Source: Xenorhabdus hominickii (GTDB lineage: Bacteria > Pseudomonadota > Gammaproteobacteria > Enterobacterales > Enterobacteriaceae). Taken from it: a stretch of DNA of 40,148 nt. A program made the translations under genes and the position numbers. Location: contig NZ_NJAI01000005.1 in the NCBI RefSeq assembly GCF_002632725.1, positions 215,041 through 255,188 on the forward strand. The letters are read 5' to 3'. Shown piece by piece: positions 1 to 8,911 of the stretch (position 1 is the first letter of the stretch; each line of letters starts with the position of its first letter). Below the pieces are notes generated by a model, which worked only from the letters and a program-made list of their open reading frames with translations, searched no databases and was not told the DNA's origin.

Positions 1-138
1 GCGTCCAGCCGTATCCGGATGGATCTTCAATAATTGACCGATTTCGCGAAAGGTTTTTTTCTCTTGGCGAAATCGAATAGCTTGCTGCCTCAGCAGCTCT
101 AGTTGCTCAATCGTGAGCTTGCGTGCATCTGTTTTCAT
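1..138 (-). CDS. IS630-family transposase, N-terminal part (runs off window)
   Basis: The minus strand reads from an ATG at 138 into the left edge without a stop for 46 codons. The protein begins MKTDARKLTIEQLELLRQQA and continues through a second helical stretch (TFREIGQLLKIHPDTAGR), a basic helix-turn-helix of the kind that opens IS630/Tc1-mariner transposases, where it binds the element ends. The DDE catalytic domain would lie outside the window, so whether the gene is intact cannot be judged. The element end should lie between this start and the dispersed repeat at 211. Family assignment rests only on the HTH segment. Confidence 0.6.
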   Translation of the reverse strand, partial: MKTDARKLTIEQLELLRQQAIRFRQEKKTFREIGQLLKIHPDTAGR

Positions 139-210
139 TGACACAGTATATCAGATATAAATAGCCGCCGAGTTAATATCATTATCCAATACCGAGGGCA
201 AGTGAATGCA

Positions 211-288
211 CCCAGTCACATAGCTAATTATGTGACTGAGATGAATGAGCGTAGCCAATAAAGAGGCTACTTGGAAGATGACAGATAT
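211..288 (+). repeat. Dispersed ~78-bp repeat, copy 1
   Basis: These 78 bases align without gaps to 33511-33588, with about 60 identical positions including the shared block GTAGCCAATAAAG. The left half contains an inverted repeat (AGTCACATA / TATGTGACT, 214-237) that would form a 9-bp stem. A third, shortened and inverted relative lies at 21636-21670. It resembles intergenic repeats scattered through Photorhabdus and Xenorhabdus genomes (from memory; not searched). It lies just beyond the 3' end of the PLP gene. Confidence 0.7.
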
Positions 289-295
289 ATATTAT

Positions 296-1174
296 TTATA
301 ATAATCCTTCTATATATTCAATTAATTGTAAATTACAATTAATTGGCTCTGAATTCATTGTTCCATTTTTATAACAAGTAAATCTGTACATCATTTCCCC
401 TATCTTTTTTATAGTTATAATAGAGTTTTTATTGCAAGGTATTTTATCCAAATCAAAACCAGACTGTAAAACAACAAATGGAGTTTTTGAATTTAAAGAG
501 GTGATGCATTTAAACCCTAAATTTTCCAATTCATTTATTTCGTTATCCATTAGGTTAAAGTAAGCGACATTAAAAACACTTGGATTATCTTCACATCGAC
601 TTAACGCATTATTATATGCTCTAATATCCACTGTTCCTGATTCAGATATTCTTGCTATTTTTGATATTTCAGGATAGTGATTTTTATTTTTAATACAAAG
701 AACACCTAATCCGGCCTGAATAGCAAGATGCTTATGTAATGGAAAAAATAATATTTTTGAAGAAATGGCTACTTTGTGATGCCATATTGTACCTACAGAC
801 TGAGCTGCATCTAAAACAAAATCAGATTCTTTTAATGAACAAACGACTCCCGTTTGAGGATCGATATGGGTTAACAGTGGTATAGAACGTGGAAAAGAAT
901 CTGTTGTTATATTATTATAGAGCTCATAACTACCCTCTCTAACAATTAGAGAAGTTGAATGCATGTTTAATCCATAAATGACATTTAGTAAGCAATGAGT
1001 ACTATTATTCAACAAGAATATTTCTTCGTGATCTAAACACAAATATCTTCTAATATTTTCTTTTATTTTATTCCTAATAATACTTACCTGTTTATAGTAA
1101 TTGTTATCACTATGCTCTTCAAAGTTAAAATCTAATATTTTTGAATTTATTGATGAATCATCTAAACATTTCAT
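296..1174 (-). CDS. Short PLP-dependent aminotransferase class V-like protein
   Basis: 292 aa, third gene of a three-gene operon. The sequence has the hallmarks of a fold-type-I PLP enzyme: an early NNSTHCLLNVIYGL helix (about 56-69), the cofactor-binding Asp/Gln in VLDAAQSVGT (D122, Q125), and a His-Lys pair in FFPLHKHLAIQAGLGVL (H147, K148) where K148 would form the Schiff base. This spacing matches aminotransferase class V/cysteine desulfurase proteins, but the chain is some 80-100 residues shorter than usual. I see no clear catalytic-cysteine loop, so desulfurase activity is doubtful. The start ATG overlaps the Nudix stop by one base (TAATG), implying translational coupling. Substrate unknown. 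Confidence 0.7.
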   Translation of the reverse strand: MKCLDDSSINSKILDFNFEEHSDNNYYKQVSIIRNKIKENIRRYLCLDHEEIFLLNNSTHCLLNVIYGLNMHSTSLIVREGSYELYNNITTDSFPRSIPLLTHIDPQTGVVCSLKESDFVLDAAQSVGTIWHHKVAISSKILFFPLHKHLAIQAGLGVLCIKNKNHYPEISKIARISESGTVDIRAYNNALSRCEDNPSVFNVAYFNLMDNEINELENLGFKCITSLNSKTPFVVLQSGFDLDKIPCNKNSIITIKKIGEMMYRFTCYKNGTMNSEPINCNLQLIEYIEGLL

Positions 1175-1563
1175 TATTCTATTAAGCCGATTTTTTTGAG
1201 TTTAGGGATGATGTTATCCTTAAAAATACTCCCTATTTGTATTTGTTCTGATTCTTTTGATGTGATCCATTTTAAATCAACTATTTCTGAACATGGGGAA
1301 GGATTTCCTTTTATCTCAATTAACCATGAGTTAATTTCTATTAACTCATCCTCAAAAATTGACTTTGAATAATCGACGCTAAAATGAATGGGATTGGTAA
1401 ATGTGACTCCGATTTCTTCTTGTATCTCACGAGTCAAACATTCAATTTGAGATTCATTACCTTCAATTTTACCACCTGGTGATATATATGCGGAGGTTTT
1501 ATGTTTCCTAACCACAAGTAATTTTTTATTCTTGACAATAATCGCAGCGCATTTTTTAATCAC
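1174..1563 (-). CDS. Nudix hydrolase
   Basis: About 129 aa from a GTG at 1563. It has a complete Nudix box, G-x5-E-x7-REIQEEIGV, beginning GGKIEGNE; the REIQEE part binds the divalent metal for hydrolysis of a nucleoside diphosphate linked to another moiety. An upstream in-frame TTG at 1578 exists, but AGGAGG at 1568-1573 sits just before the GTG, so the GTG start is preferred, giving MIKKCAAIIVKNKKLLVVRK. It lies between the PP-loop ATPase and PLP genes and overlaps the latter by one base. A house-cleaning or biosynthetic role with a nucleotide-linked intermediate from its neighbours is an inference; the substrate cannot be read from sequence. Confidence 0.85.
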   Translation of the reverse strand: MIKKCAAIIVKNKKLLVVRKHKTSAYISPGGKIEGNESQIECLTREIQEEIGVTFTNPIHFSVDYSKSIFEDELIEINSWLIEIKGNPSPCSEIVDLKWITSKESEQIQIGSIFKDNIIPKLKKIGLIE

Positions 1564-1567
1564 AAAA

Positions 1568-1573
1568 CCTCCT
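1568..1573 (-). promoter_or_regulatory. Strong ribosome-binding site that decides the Nudix start
   Basis: AGGAGG on the minus strand, followed by TTTT and GTG at 1563-1561. It lies inside the reading frame that would begin at the TTG at 1578, so the shorter protein is favoured. Confidence 0.6.
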
Positions 1574-1591
1574 GTCAAATCTACCCTACTT

Positions 1592-2275
1592 TTAAAGGCA
1601 CTCTTTAGCTACATCGATAACGATACCACCAGTAAGAAATTCAATAATATCTCTACTTTTGTTTTCTTTTCTCTTTAAGTAAGAGAGAATTATTTCGTCG
1701 GAAGCATAACTAAAGCTATCTGAAAAAATAGAAATTCCTTCTAAGGATTTAGTAGATATACCTGCTTGCAACAAACGATATTTTACATCATCTTGTGATT
1801 TAGCAAATTCATATATAGGGCTGTTATACTCAATTTTATACTCTTTCATAAAATCGACGAAATACTCCTTCGCAACTAATCTTTGTTCAGGAAATTCTTT
1901 TTGATAATGAGTTATTCCATCATTAATAATTTTTATTCCAGTTTTCATACAATAGCAAATAATGTGTGCATGAATTGCAATTTTTTCACCTAGAAGAACT
2001 AGGTTCTTTTTATAATTTAATATATCTTCTTCTAAATTTTCAATTGCCAATGTTCGGAATGAACCACTAATATCTTCAACATGATGATTAATTAAGAGGT
2101 CACCAAATTTGTCTTTTAACTCTTGTACTCGATATTTAAGAATACCTCTGTGCAGTGAACAACCACTGTTGGCAGTGAATAAATGAACGGGTATATTTTG
2201 TAGCATTAAATGTACTGCGACTAAAGTGCTGTCTCGTCCGCCTGTAAACATTACCAGCTGAGCCTGTTTATTCAT
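1592..2275 (-). CDS. PP-loop ATP pyrophosphatase-like protein
   Basis: 227 aa, first gene of the PP-loop/Nudix/PLP operon. The N-terminus [20 protein letters not shown] carries a PP-loop signature (TGGRDST, residues 11-17) after a first beta strand, as in QueC, tRNA-thiolation enzymes and PAPS reductases, which adenylate a substrate using ATP. After it comes [11 protein letters not shown], resembling the second strand and redox/substrate loop of this fold. [16 protein letters not shown] (about 126-141) is a likely conserved core. It does not look like ordinary QueC, ThiI, MnmA or CysH. AAGGAA lies a few bases before the ATG. Sulfur transfer or amide/nitrile formation is possible; the true reaction is unknown. 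Confidence 0.65.
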   Translation of the reverse strand: MNKQAQLVMFTGGRDSTLVAVHLMLQNIPVHLFTANSGCSLHRGILKYRVQELKDKFGDLLINHHVEDISGSFRTLAIENLEEDILNYKKNLVLLGEKIAIHAHIICYCMKTGIKIINDGITHYQKEFPEQRLVAKEYFVDFMKEYKIEYNSPIYEFAKSQDDVKYRLLQAGISTKSLEGISIFSDSFSYASDEIILSYLKRKENKSRDIIEFLTGGIVIDVAKECL

Positions 2276-3120
2276 TTTTTATTCCTTTCTTTTCAATTGT
2301 CCTATAATATCAAAAATAGAGTTAGTGATAATATATCCTTCATCTTTCAATTTGTCGCTTAGTTGGCTATGCTCACTCACTTCAATCACATAATTAGTTA
2401 TGCTCCGTGGAGAATATTTTATTTATTTATCACTGAAATTATAATTTTATTTAATATAATTTCATTAATTATAAAACAATCAAAAATAAATTTCATTTAT
2501 TCATAAAAAAACCAAAAAAACGATTTTTCAGAGTGACAAATTTTATATTTAATTGGATAAAATACAAAAAATAACTCATTAATGTTGTCATTAAAGTTTT
2601 CTATTTTTTAAATAGCACTAAATACTTCATGATACTAAATTAAAGTGATGACAATAATTTTATGTGACTTCACTTTACATATCAATATTATTATACCAAA
2701 CACGTAGTATAAAAAACACATACCAGTCTATACCACTAGTTTCTCTCAAGATTTTGATAGTGTGTATTTCTTACTTGAAGATAATCTGACAACCACCGAA
2801 ATAAAGCAGGTAATGGTCAGATCAAGTTTTAATTACTCTAAATTGGAATAGTGGGAGCAAGCCCCACTAGATATCGAGCAGCTTTTCAATCCACTCAAAA
2901 TGGTTCTAATTACCTGATACTAAAAATACATTAAAATACATTAAAATACATTAAAATACATTAAAATACATTAAAATACATTAAAATACACATTATTTTC
3001 ATATAGTTAAAAATAAACACCTTATTTTTGTAATGTTTTTTGTAAGTTATATACTTGATTTTGACTAAAAACTTTACTTTTTTAGTGAGGTGGTGCATTT
3101 TTGAACAAAAATATGTTCTT
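2276..3120. other. Very AT-rich intergenic region
   Basis: No convincing gene. It should hold the promoter of the PP-loop operon (minus strand, just above 2275). There are long A/T runs, a small hairpin at about 2850-2868 (AGTGGG/CCCACT), the decamer array at 2931-2990 and, at the right, the octamer array. The plus strand around 2760-2910 reads as short open pieces broken by stops and may be an old gene remnant, but I cannot identify it. Confidence 0.5.
2931..2990 (+). repeat. Tandem repeat, six perfect 10-bp units
   Basis: The unit TTAAAATACA occurs six times in a row, preceded by one degenerate copy (TAAAAATACA, 2921-2930). A 10-bp unit is near one helical turn, so gain or loss keeps helix phasing. 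It lies about 650 bp upstream of the PP-loop operon. Confidence 0.95.
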
Positions 3121-3255
3121 CCTCATTTCCTCATTTCCTCATTTCCTCATTTCCTCATTTCCTCATTTCCTCATTTCCTCATTTCCTCATTTCCTCATTT
3201 CCTCATTTCCTCATTTCCTCATTTCCTCATTTCCTCATTTCCTCATTTCCTCATT
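3121..3255 (+). repeat. Tandem repeat, about 17 octamer units
   Basis: The unit CCTCATTT is repeated 16 times perfectly plus 7 of 8 bases. The plus strand is all pyrimidine except for one A per unit. As 8 is not a multiple of 3, any reading frame crossing it cycles every 24 bases, which produces an artificial protein of repeating SSFPHFLI. Such an array is a natural slippage site. Confidence 0.97.
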
Positions 3256-3401
3256 AGTTTAATCCTTTTGGTGATGATGCCGAAATGTCAATATCCATTT
3301 AAAGGAATAAGTATCTATCCGTTGACTGGTAAACTAATACGGCTATAGCTTGTGAACCACAATCAACATGTTGGAAGCATTACCACCTTGCCGCCGCTCC
3401 T

Positions 3402-3611
3402 ATGCAAAGGGAGCTATTCTCGATTATTTCAAGGCTTTTTATGAAAAGTAGCGAATCAGGAGAGGGTGTAAACATCGTGCCTTTGTCGCGTGTACCACGT
3501 CAGACTATTGAGCAATTGATTTCACTCATCGATCGTGACGAGATACGCTCGTTTAATGAAGAATTATGCGATGAACTTAACGATGCACCACAGGGAGCTG
3601 AGTTAATTTGA
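3402..3611 (+). CDS. Short unidentified open frame, possibly a gene remnant
   Basis: 69 aa beginning MQRELFSIISRLFMKSSESG, ending ELCDELNDAPQGAELI. I do not recognise it. Just upstream another frame reads as a plausible coding tail (CRRSYAKGAILDYFKAFYEK, then a stop), so the stretch may be the frameshifted 3' end of a lost gene rather than a functional small protein. No clear ribosome-binding site. It lies between the octamer array and the dead IS200-like element. Confidence 0.2.
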   Translation: MQRELFSIISRLFMKSSESGEGVNIVPLSRVPRQTIEQLISLIDRDEIRSFNEELCDELNDAPQGAELI

Positions 3612-3675
3612 TCGTTTTAGTAATTTGCGGTAAAGGCAAGTTCCCCTGAGCTGCACCTGATTTGTAACTCAACAA

Positions 3676-3695
3676 CCACCGACTGAAGTCGGTGG
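3676..3695. repeat. Perfect hairpin at the IS200-like end
   Basis: CCACCGACT, loop GA, AGTCGGTGG: a 9-bp perfect stem with a 2-base loop. Subterminal hairpins of this kind are recognised by HUH (Y1) transposases. A hairpin of the same architecture but different sequence lies at 27791-27810. Confidence 0.7.
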
Positions 3696-3746
3696 GTTAG
3701 TGATTAACGGACTGAAAGTCCGGATACGCATCGGCTGAACGATGTG

Positions 3747-4180
3747 TCAAGTATCCAGCCTGAAGTGATCATTCGGGTTAGGTTCAAAATGATGCGCCAA
3801 ATAGGCTGTTATCATCTCTTCAGTTAACTGGCCTACCGTCGCACAAAAATAGCCTCTTCCCCAAAAATACTGACCCTAGTAACGCTTTTTCAGGAGAGCA
3901 AACTCTTCAAACAACTTGCTCACTGCCCTTCCTTTTATTCGCCTCATAATTTCTGAGGGCGCTAAGGTCGGAGGACAATTCACCAGTATGTGTACATGGT
4001 CGACTCCTTCTACTATCCTGATCTCAAACGCTTCACATGTCTGACGAACTAACTCTCGCACCCGTAGACTAACTTCACCTGTCAGTACTTTGTATCTGTA
4101 TTTCGTTACCACACGAAATGGTACTCAATCTGAAATACCGTGTGGCTGCCATATTCAGAGCTATCGTATGCAACAACGTC
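3747..4180 (-). pseudogene. tnpA: IS200-type transposase tnpA, pseudogene
   Basis: Reading the minus strand gives a recognisable Y1 transposase in pieces: AYDSSEYGSHTVFQIEYHFVW, one-base frameshift near 4110, then VTKYRYKVLTGEVSLRVREL, the metal-binding His motif as DHVHILVN, then FALLKKRY followed by a TAG where a Trp codon is expected, then GQYFWGRGYFCATVGQLTEE and AYLAHHFEPNPNDHFRLDT before the natural stop at 3747. Residues between VEGV and DHVHI also appear to be missing relative to the family. No in-frame ATG remains at the 5' end. It cannot make a working HUH transposase. Confidence 0.85.
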
Positions 4181-4326
4181 ATTATTCCCCCTTTTTCTAT
4201 CGACTAACTACATAAATATCAATCAAGACACTTACACTCGTGATTTCCCTGTTAATGCGACAGAGAGGGCCAGCGCAACTACCCAGCAACCACCCGTGAT
4301 TATATTGATTCCCCCAAAAAGTGGCC

Positions 4327-5725
4327 TCAGCCAAAATAATGGGTGATTAACTTAATGTGTTCGTCATTCAGTTGACCTGATTCACTCAATAATCCAATCC
4401 AAGCTTTGATATAGTCATATTTGGCCTGAGATAGATCTTGGCGGGCAGTATAGAGCAGCTGTTCGGCGTTGAGAATATCGACATTCACTCGTTGCCCCAG
4501 CAGCACGCTTTTTCGTGTAGCAACGACTTGTAATAATGCTGCTTTTACCCCGGTTTCATAGGCTTGTATCCGTTTTTCGCTATTACTACAGGCATTATAA
4601 TTTTTCCGTAAGGAATTCAGAATATTGCCAGACTGAGCATCCATCTCATACTTGGTTCTGCCATAATTTGCTACCGATTGACGTAATGCAGCTGAGGTGC
4701 CTCCACCATTATAGAGGTTCATGGAGACACGTAAGCCAACAGAATCCGTTCGGTATTTTTGATCAATGCTGTTATCACTGCTGGATTTATTTTCGTTATG
4801 GGAGGCGTATAGTTCCATTTTAGGCAGGAATCCTGAACGATTGCGCTCAGTATCGTGGTGCGCCGCTTCAACTTTTTGGCGGGCAGCCATCAACTGATGG
4901 ATTGTGGCGTAACGCCAATTGCTCCCAGTCAGTATAATGTTTTAAATCCAGCTTGATGATTTTGAATTTGGGGGCGTCAGATAGGCGATTAACCGGTAAA
5001 TCCGTTGGCAATGGTATGCCAACTAATAGCTGTAAGTCACGAATTGCCGCATCCAGCTCATTCTTCACGGTTAATTCATTTGCAAAAACCTGACTGTAGC
5101 GTGCCTGAGTTTCCGCCACATCAGTACGGGTTCCCTCACCAGAAGAAAATAATTTCTGATTGTGTTTCAGTTGCTCCTCATAAGCGATACGTTGCTGAGT
5201 AATTTGCGCCAGCCTGTCTTGTGCGTAAGCCACTGCGATATAACTGTTGACGACTCTGACCGCCAATTGCTGGCTGGCTGCCCGAAAACGGGCATCACTC
5301 ATTAGGGCATATGATTGACGTGTTTGATAACGTGCCCATGCTTCGAAATCAATTAACGGTTGAGTCAAAATAATCGCGCTATTGTAGCTACCATATTGCT
5401 GCTCACGCTCTTCTTTGATGCGTTTTCCCAACCGATTTTCAGAATGAGATTCCATTTTCTGCCAGTTTTTAGGCGCATTCTGGTAACTGAATGATAACTT
5501 GGGCAGCAATTCTGCCAGCCCAAGATTATTCTCTTCTTGTCCTGCTTCCCACTCTTTGATGGCCATCTGAAATGTTGGATCATTCTGTAATGCCAGCGCA
5601 TAAGCCTCTGTCAAAGAAAGCGCACAGGAAGAACCAGAAAAAATTGACATCCCTATTAATAACATTGCTGAACAAAGAGGAAATAACAAAATACGTCTAT
5701 TGGCAATTCTGAGATATTTCAACAT
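4327..5725 (-). pseudogene. Type I secretion outer-membrane factor (TolC/PrtF-like), frameshifted
   Basis: Last gene of the exporter operon. The first 270-odd codons from the ATG at 5725 encode a signal-peptide-like segment followed by SLTEAYALALQNDPTFQMA, LLPKLSFSY and the long helical repeats of TolC-like proteins (VNSYIAVAYAQDRLAQI). Near 4887 the frame breaks: the sequence gives HNPSVDGCPP and a stop, while the next frame gives AARQKVEAAHHDTERNRSGF and runs in family register to the C-terminus at 4327. Removing one G from the GG at about 4887-4888 restores HNPSVDAARQKVEA, so this is a one-base insertion. Without correction no trimeric tunnel could form. A sequencing error remains possible. 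ATG is 5 bp past the fusion-protein stop. Confidence 0.85.
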
Positions 5726-5730
5726 CCCTA

Positions 5731-7068
5731 TTACTCCTCAGTCAGCGACGTGGATGCTCTATCCATCAACGGCTTGAACAGGTAACTCAATAGAGAACGT
5801 GCCCCTGTTTTAACGAAGACTTCAACGGGCATTCCGGGCTTAATATTCAATCCCACCAGTTTCTCCATGCCTTCTGGGGTTACTCTCACTCGCATTTGGT
5901 AATAAGGCTCTCTTGTGATGTTATCCACCAAACGGTCAGCAGAAACCACCGTCACATTCCCCGTAACTTTCGGTGTTCGGCTTTGATTGAAAGCGGTAAA
6001 CATCAAATCAACATCCTGCCCGACTGCGATTTTATCAATCAGATTCACCATTAAACGCGCTTCTATTTCAAGCGCACTTTGGGTTGGCAGAATTTCCATC
6101 AGCTTTTCACCGGAAGCAACTACGCCACCTTGCGTAAATACGGCTAACCCAACCACAGAGCCATCTACCGGAGCGGTAATGAAAGTGTGCGACAGATCGA
6201 ACTGAGCCGTTTCCAGCTTATTTTTCAATTCATTCACCAGTACTTGTACATCTGCTAGTTGGGTACGTACTTCACGCTGGTAATCCGCCTGACGTTGGAT
6301 AACCCGCTGCTGCGTTTCTTGTCGCTGTTTTTCAATCTGCCCCATTCGTCCTGCCATCTCGGCCATGCTGCCACTTAATTCACTTTGATTACGCAGTAAT
6401 TCCAGATAACGGTTACGGGGAAAGTACCCTTCTTCTGTCAAAGGTCGTAAATTTGCCACTTGCTCTTTGATTGAAGCCTGTTGTTGCTGTTTGCTTATCA
6501 ACGCTTCCCGTAGCCCTTTAATCTGAAAATTTATCCCCTCTTCAGCCTGCTGCATTCCCGCAAGATCACTTCGCAGCATTTCTCTACGTGACAAGAAAAG
6601 CTGTTTCTGCAACGCCAGGATATCGTGAATACGGGGTTCTGATTGGGAAGTCAGCAAAGTGGCCGGGAAAACAATCGATTCCTCACCTTGCTGTTCAGCC
6701 AATAATCGGGCTTCCGTTGCCTGCGTGGTGTAGAACTGTTGTCTGAGAGAATCAATCTGTGCATTGGCCTGTACCTGACTGAGCTGAATTAAAACCTGCC
6801 CCGCCCTGACGTGTTCCCCTTCTTTCACCTGAATCTGCCTGATAATGCCATTCACCGGAGATTGCACAGTTTTACGGTTGCCATCCACCACGACAATACC
6901 AGAGGACGCCACCCCTTTATCAAGAGGTACAAATGCTGCCCAGATAAAAAAACCTAGAATGCCAATGCCAATAATCAGCCAGCCTATTTGCAGGTAACGA
7001 TTCGCATCCAGCGGCAATAATCCTGACGCCTCGTGTTGGGCCTCTTTTACGTTGGTCTGATAGGACAT
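5731..7068 (-). CDS. Type I secretion membrane-fusion protein (HlyD/PrtE family)
   Basis: 445 aa from the ATG at 7068; a longer in-frame start at 7104 exists, but GGGAG lies just before 7068. Residues about 24-48 form one inner-membrane helix (IGWLIIGIGILGFFIWAAF). Then comes the first half-lipoyl motif (GIVVVDGNRKTVQSPVNGII, VKEGEHVRAGQVL), long coiled coils, the second half (FITAPVDGSVVGL) and the beta-barrel with the conserved C-terminal KPGMPVEVFVKTGARSLLSY and an arginine-containing tail. It would link the ABC exporter to the outer-membrane factor. It is the only exporter gene of the three without a frameshift. It lies about 50 bp after the ABC gene and 5 bp before the OMF gene. Confidence 0.95.
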   Translation of the reverse strand: MSYQTNVKEAQHEASGLLPLDANRYLQIGWLIIGIGILGFFIWAAFVPLDKGVASSGIVVVDGNRKTVQSPVNGIIRQIQVKEGEHVRAGQVLIQLSQVQANAQIDSLRQQFYTTQATEARLLAEQQGEESIVFPATLLTSQSEPRIHDILALQKQLFLSRREMLRSDLAGMQQAEEGINFQIKGLREALISKQQQQASIKEQVANLRPLTEEGYFPRNRYLELLRNQSELSGSMAEMAGRMGQIEKQRQETQQRVIQRQADYQREVRTQLADVQVLVNELKNKLETAQFDLSHTFITAPVDGSVVGLAVFTQGGVVASGEKLMEILPTQSALEIEARLMVNLIDKIAVGQDVDLMFTAFNQSRTPKVTGNVTVVSADRLVDNITREPYYQMRVRVTPEGMEKLVGLNIKPGMPVEVFVKTGARSLLSYLFKPLMDRASTSLTEE

Positions 7069-7119
7069 CTTTACTCCCAGATAGAAATAGCCCAAGAATG
7101 ACAATAGGGTTGAACCTTG

Positions 7120-8891
7120 TTATGAAACATGTTCGACCGTTTTTGGCTGTTGTTGTAATGAAGATTGTTGTGCTGAAGGCTTAGATTGAGATAATGCCGC
7201 CATAACTTGCTGGGAAGCGCCAAACATTTTCATTTTTCCCTGTACTAGCAACAAAATTTTACTCGTTTGTGAGAGGAGTGAAGGACGATGAGTGATAACC
7301 ACCACTGTTTTTCCCTGATCCCGTAATTGAGTAATCGCACGGTTTAACGCTTTTTCGCCGAGATCATCCAGATTTGAGTTAGGTTCATCCAACACCACAA
7401 GCGACGGATTGCCATATAAAGCACGAGCCAGTCCAATTCGTTGTTTTTGTCCACCCGATAGCCCTACACCACTGGCACCAATTATCGTGTCATAACCCTG
7501 TTCGAGGTTAAGCACCAATTCGTGGACACCCGCTTTTTTTGCCGCTTCAATGATTTTTTCAGGATCAGCATGATGAAAACGGGCGATATTCTCAGCAATG
7601 GTACCAGCAAATAACTCAATATCCTGCGGCAAGTAACCAATGGATGCTCCCAATTCATCTTTGTTCCACTGGTAAATATCAGCCCCATCGAGACGCACTA
7701 TGCCTTCTTGAGCAGGCCAAATTCCGACCAACAAACGCGCCAATGTAGATTTCCCAGATGCACTGGGGCCAATTATTCCCAGAACCTCACCGCTGTTCAG
7801 AGAGAAATTGAGATTTTGCAAAACATAATGGGGATTTTTAGACGCCTGATCTTGTCCCAAGCGTATTATTCCGGGGGGCATTGCAGATACATTTTCTAAC
7901 AACAATGTGCCCTTAGGAGGAGGCAATGACATGCCACTTTTACGTTCAGGTTGGTCTTGCAATAACGTATCCAATCGCTGCCATGACAAGCGGGCAGCAT
8001 TCCAGCTCTTCCACGCCTGTATCAACTGCTCAATCGGGGATAATGCCGTCCCATTAAAATAGAGCCCGCAATCATCATGCCCGGCGTGATATGTCCTTCA
8101 ATCGCCAGCCAGCCCCCCAAACCCAAAATCAACGATTGCAAAGCCATACGCACTGTTTTAGTCAACGCTGTAATGGATGCAACCCGTTCACTGGCAATAC
8201 GTTGAAAATTCAGAAAACGCTCATGTAACCCAAACCAACGATGACGCAACGCAGGTAACATGCCAAGTGCTTCGATCACTTCGGCATTACTCAAATTGGT
8301 ACTGGCCAAATTAGTTGAGCGTAAAGACAACTGACTTGCTTCAGCTAAAGGAGCTTTGGATAACCACTGGTTCAATACCGCCAGAGAAATCAGAATGATA
8401 GCACCCACCAACGCCAGCAAACCTAAATACGAATTGAATAGAAAAATGACACACAGATAAACAGGGAACCAAGGGGCATCAAAAAAAGCAAACAGTGCAT
8501 TCCCTGTGAGGAACTGGCGGATAGTCGCCAAGTCATTGAGCATCTGCCCTGCATCTGTTGAACCATTTTTTAAGTTGGATTCATACGAAGCAGTATAAAT
8601 CCGTTGGTTCAGGCACATATCAAATTGATTACCAATGCGTATCACTACCATGCTTCGGATATATTCCAGCCCGCCCATGATGGCAAACATGCCAAGGGTA
8701 ATCAGCGTCAACATTAGCAAAGTCATTTCATTACTGGAGGGCAATACTCGATCATAGACTTGCAGCATATAGATAGAGGGAACCAGCATCAGAAGATTGA
8801 TGAAGACTGTAAATAAACCGATAGTCCAAAATACCTTGCTGCGTGCACGGATAACATCCGTGATTTCATCTTTCGGAAAGTGTACTTTCAC
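7120..8891 (-). pseudogene. Type I secretion ABC exporter (PrtD-like), frameshifted
   Basis: The membrane half ([39 protein letters not shown], several helices) ends in [13 protein letters not shown] and a stop. The ATPase half resumes in another frame with IQAWKSWNAARLSWQRL and has Walker A GPSASGKST, signature LSGGQKQR, Walker B VVLDEPNSNLD and the switch His in VITHRPS. Adding one G to the G-run at about 8046 gives [14 protein letters not shown], the family sequence, so a one-base deletion separates the halves. The N-terminus has no good ATG; GTG at 8891 with AAGG before it is likely, TTG at 8915 an alternative. Two half-proteins would be made; a sequencing error is possible. Confidence 0.85.
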
Positions 8892-8911
8892 AATAATACC
8901 TTCACTATCAA

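Larger units (their letters stand above)
3661..4190 (-). mobile_element. IS200/IS605-type element, decayed
   Basis: Consists of a dead tnpA and, beyond its 3' end, short perfect hairpins (3676-3695, and another reading CGGACT/AGTCCG at about 3709-3723) of the sort used as single-stranded end structures by IS200/IS605 transposases. No tnpB accompanies it. The left end above 4190 is not resolved. Confidence 0.65.

Noticed and set aside
296..1174. Calling the PLP protein a cysteine desulfurase
   Set aside because: The PLP motifs fit, but no mobile-loop catalytic cysteine is visible and the chain is too short; only the fold-level call is kept.
1592..2275. Calling the PP-loop protein QueC
   Set aside because: QueC's C-terminal zinc cysteines and its usual partners are not seen; only the PP-loop itself matches.
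2931..3255. CRISPR array
   Set aside because: The repeats are directly adjacent short units without unique spacers, and no cas genes are present.
3055..3348. 97-aa plus-strand frame with repeating SSFPHFLI
   Set aside because: It exists only because the octamer array has no stop in any frame; the flanks show no coding character or ribosome-binding site.
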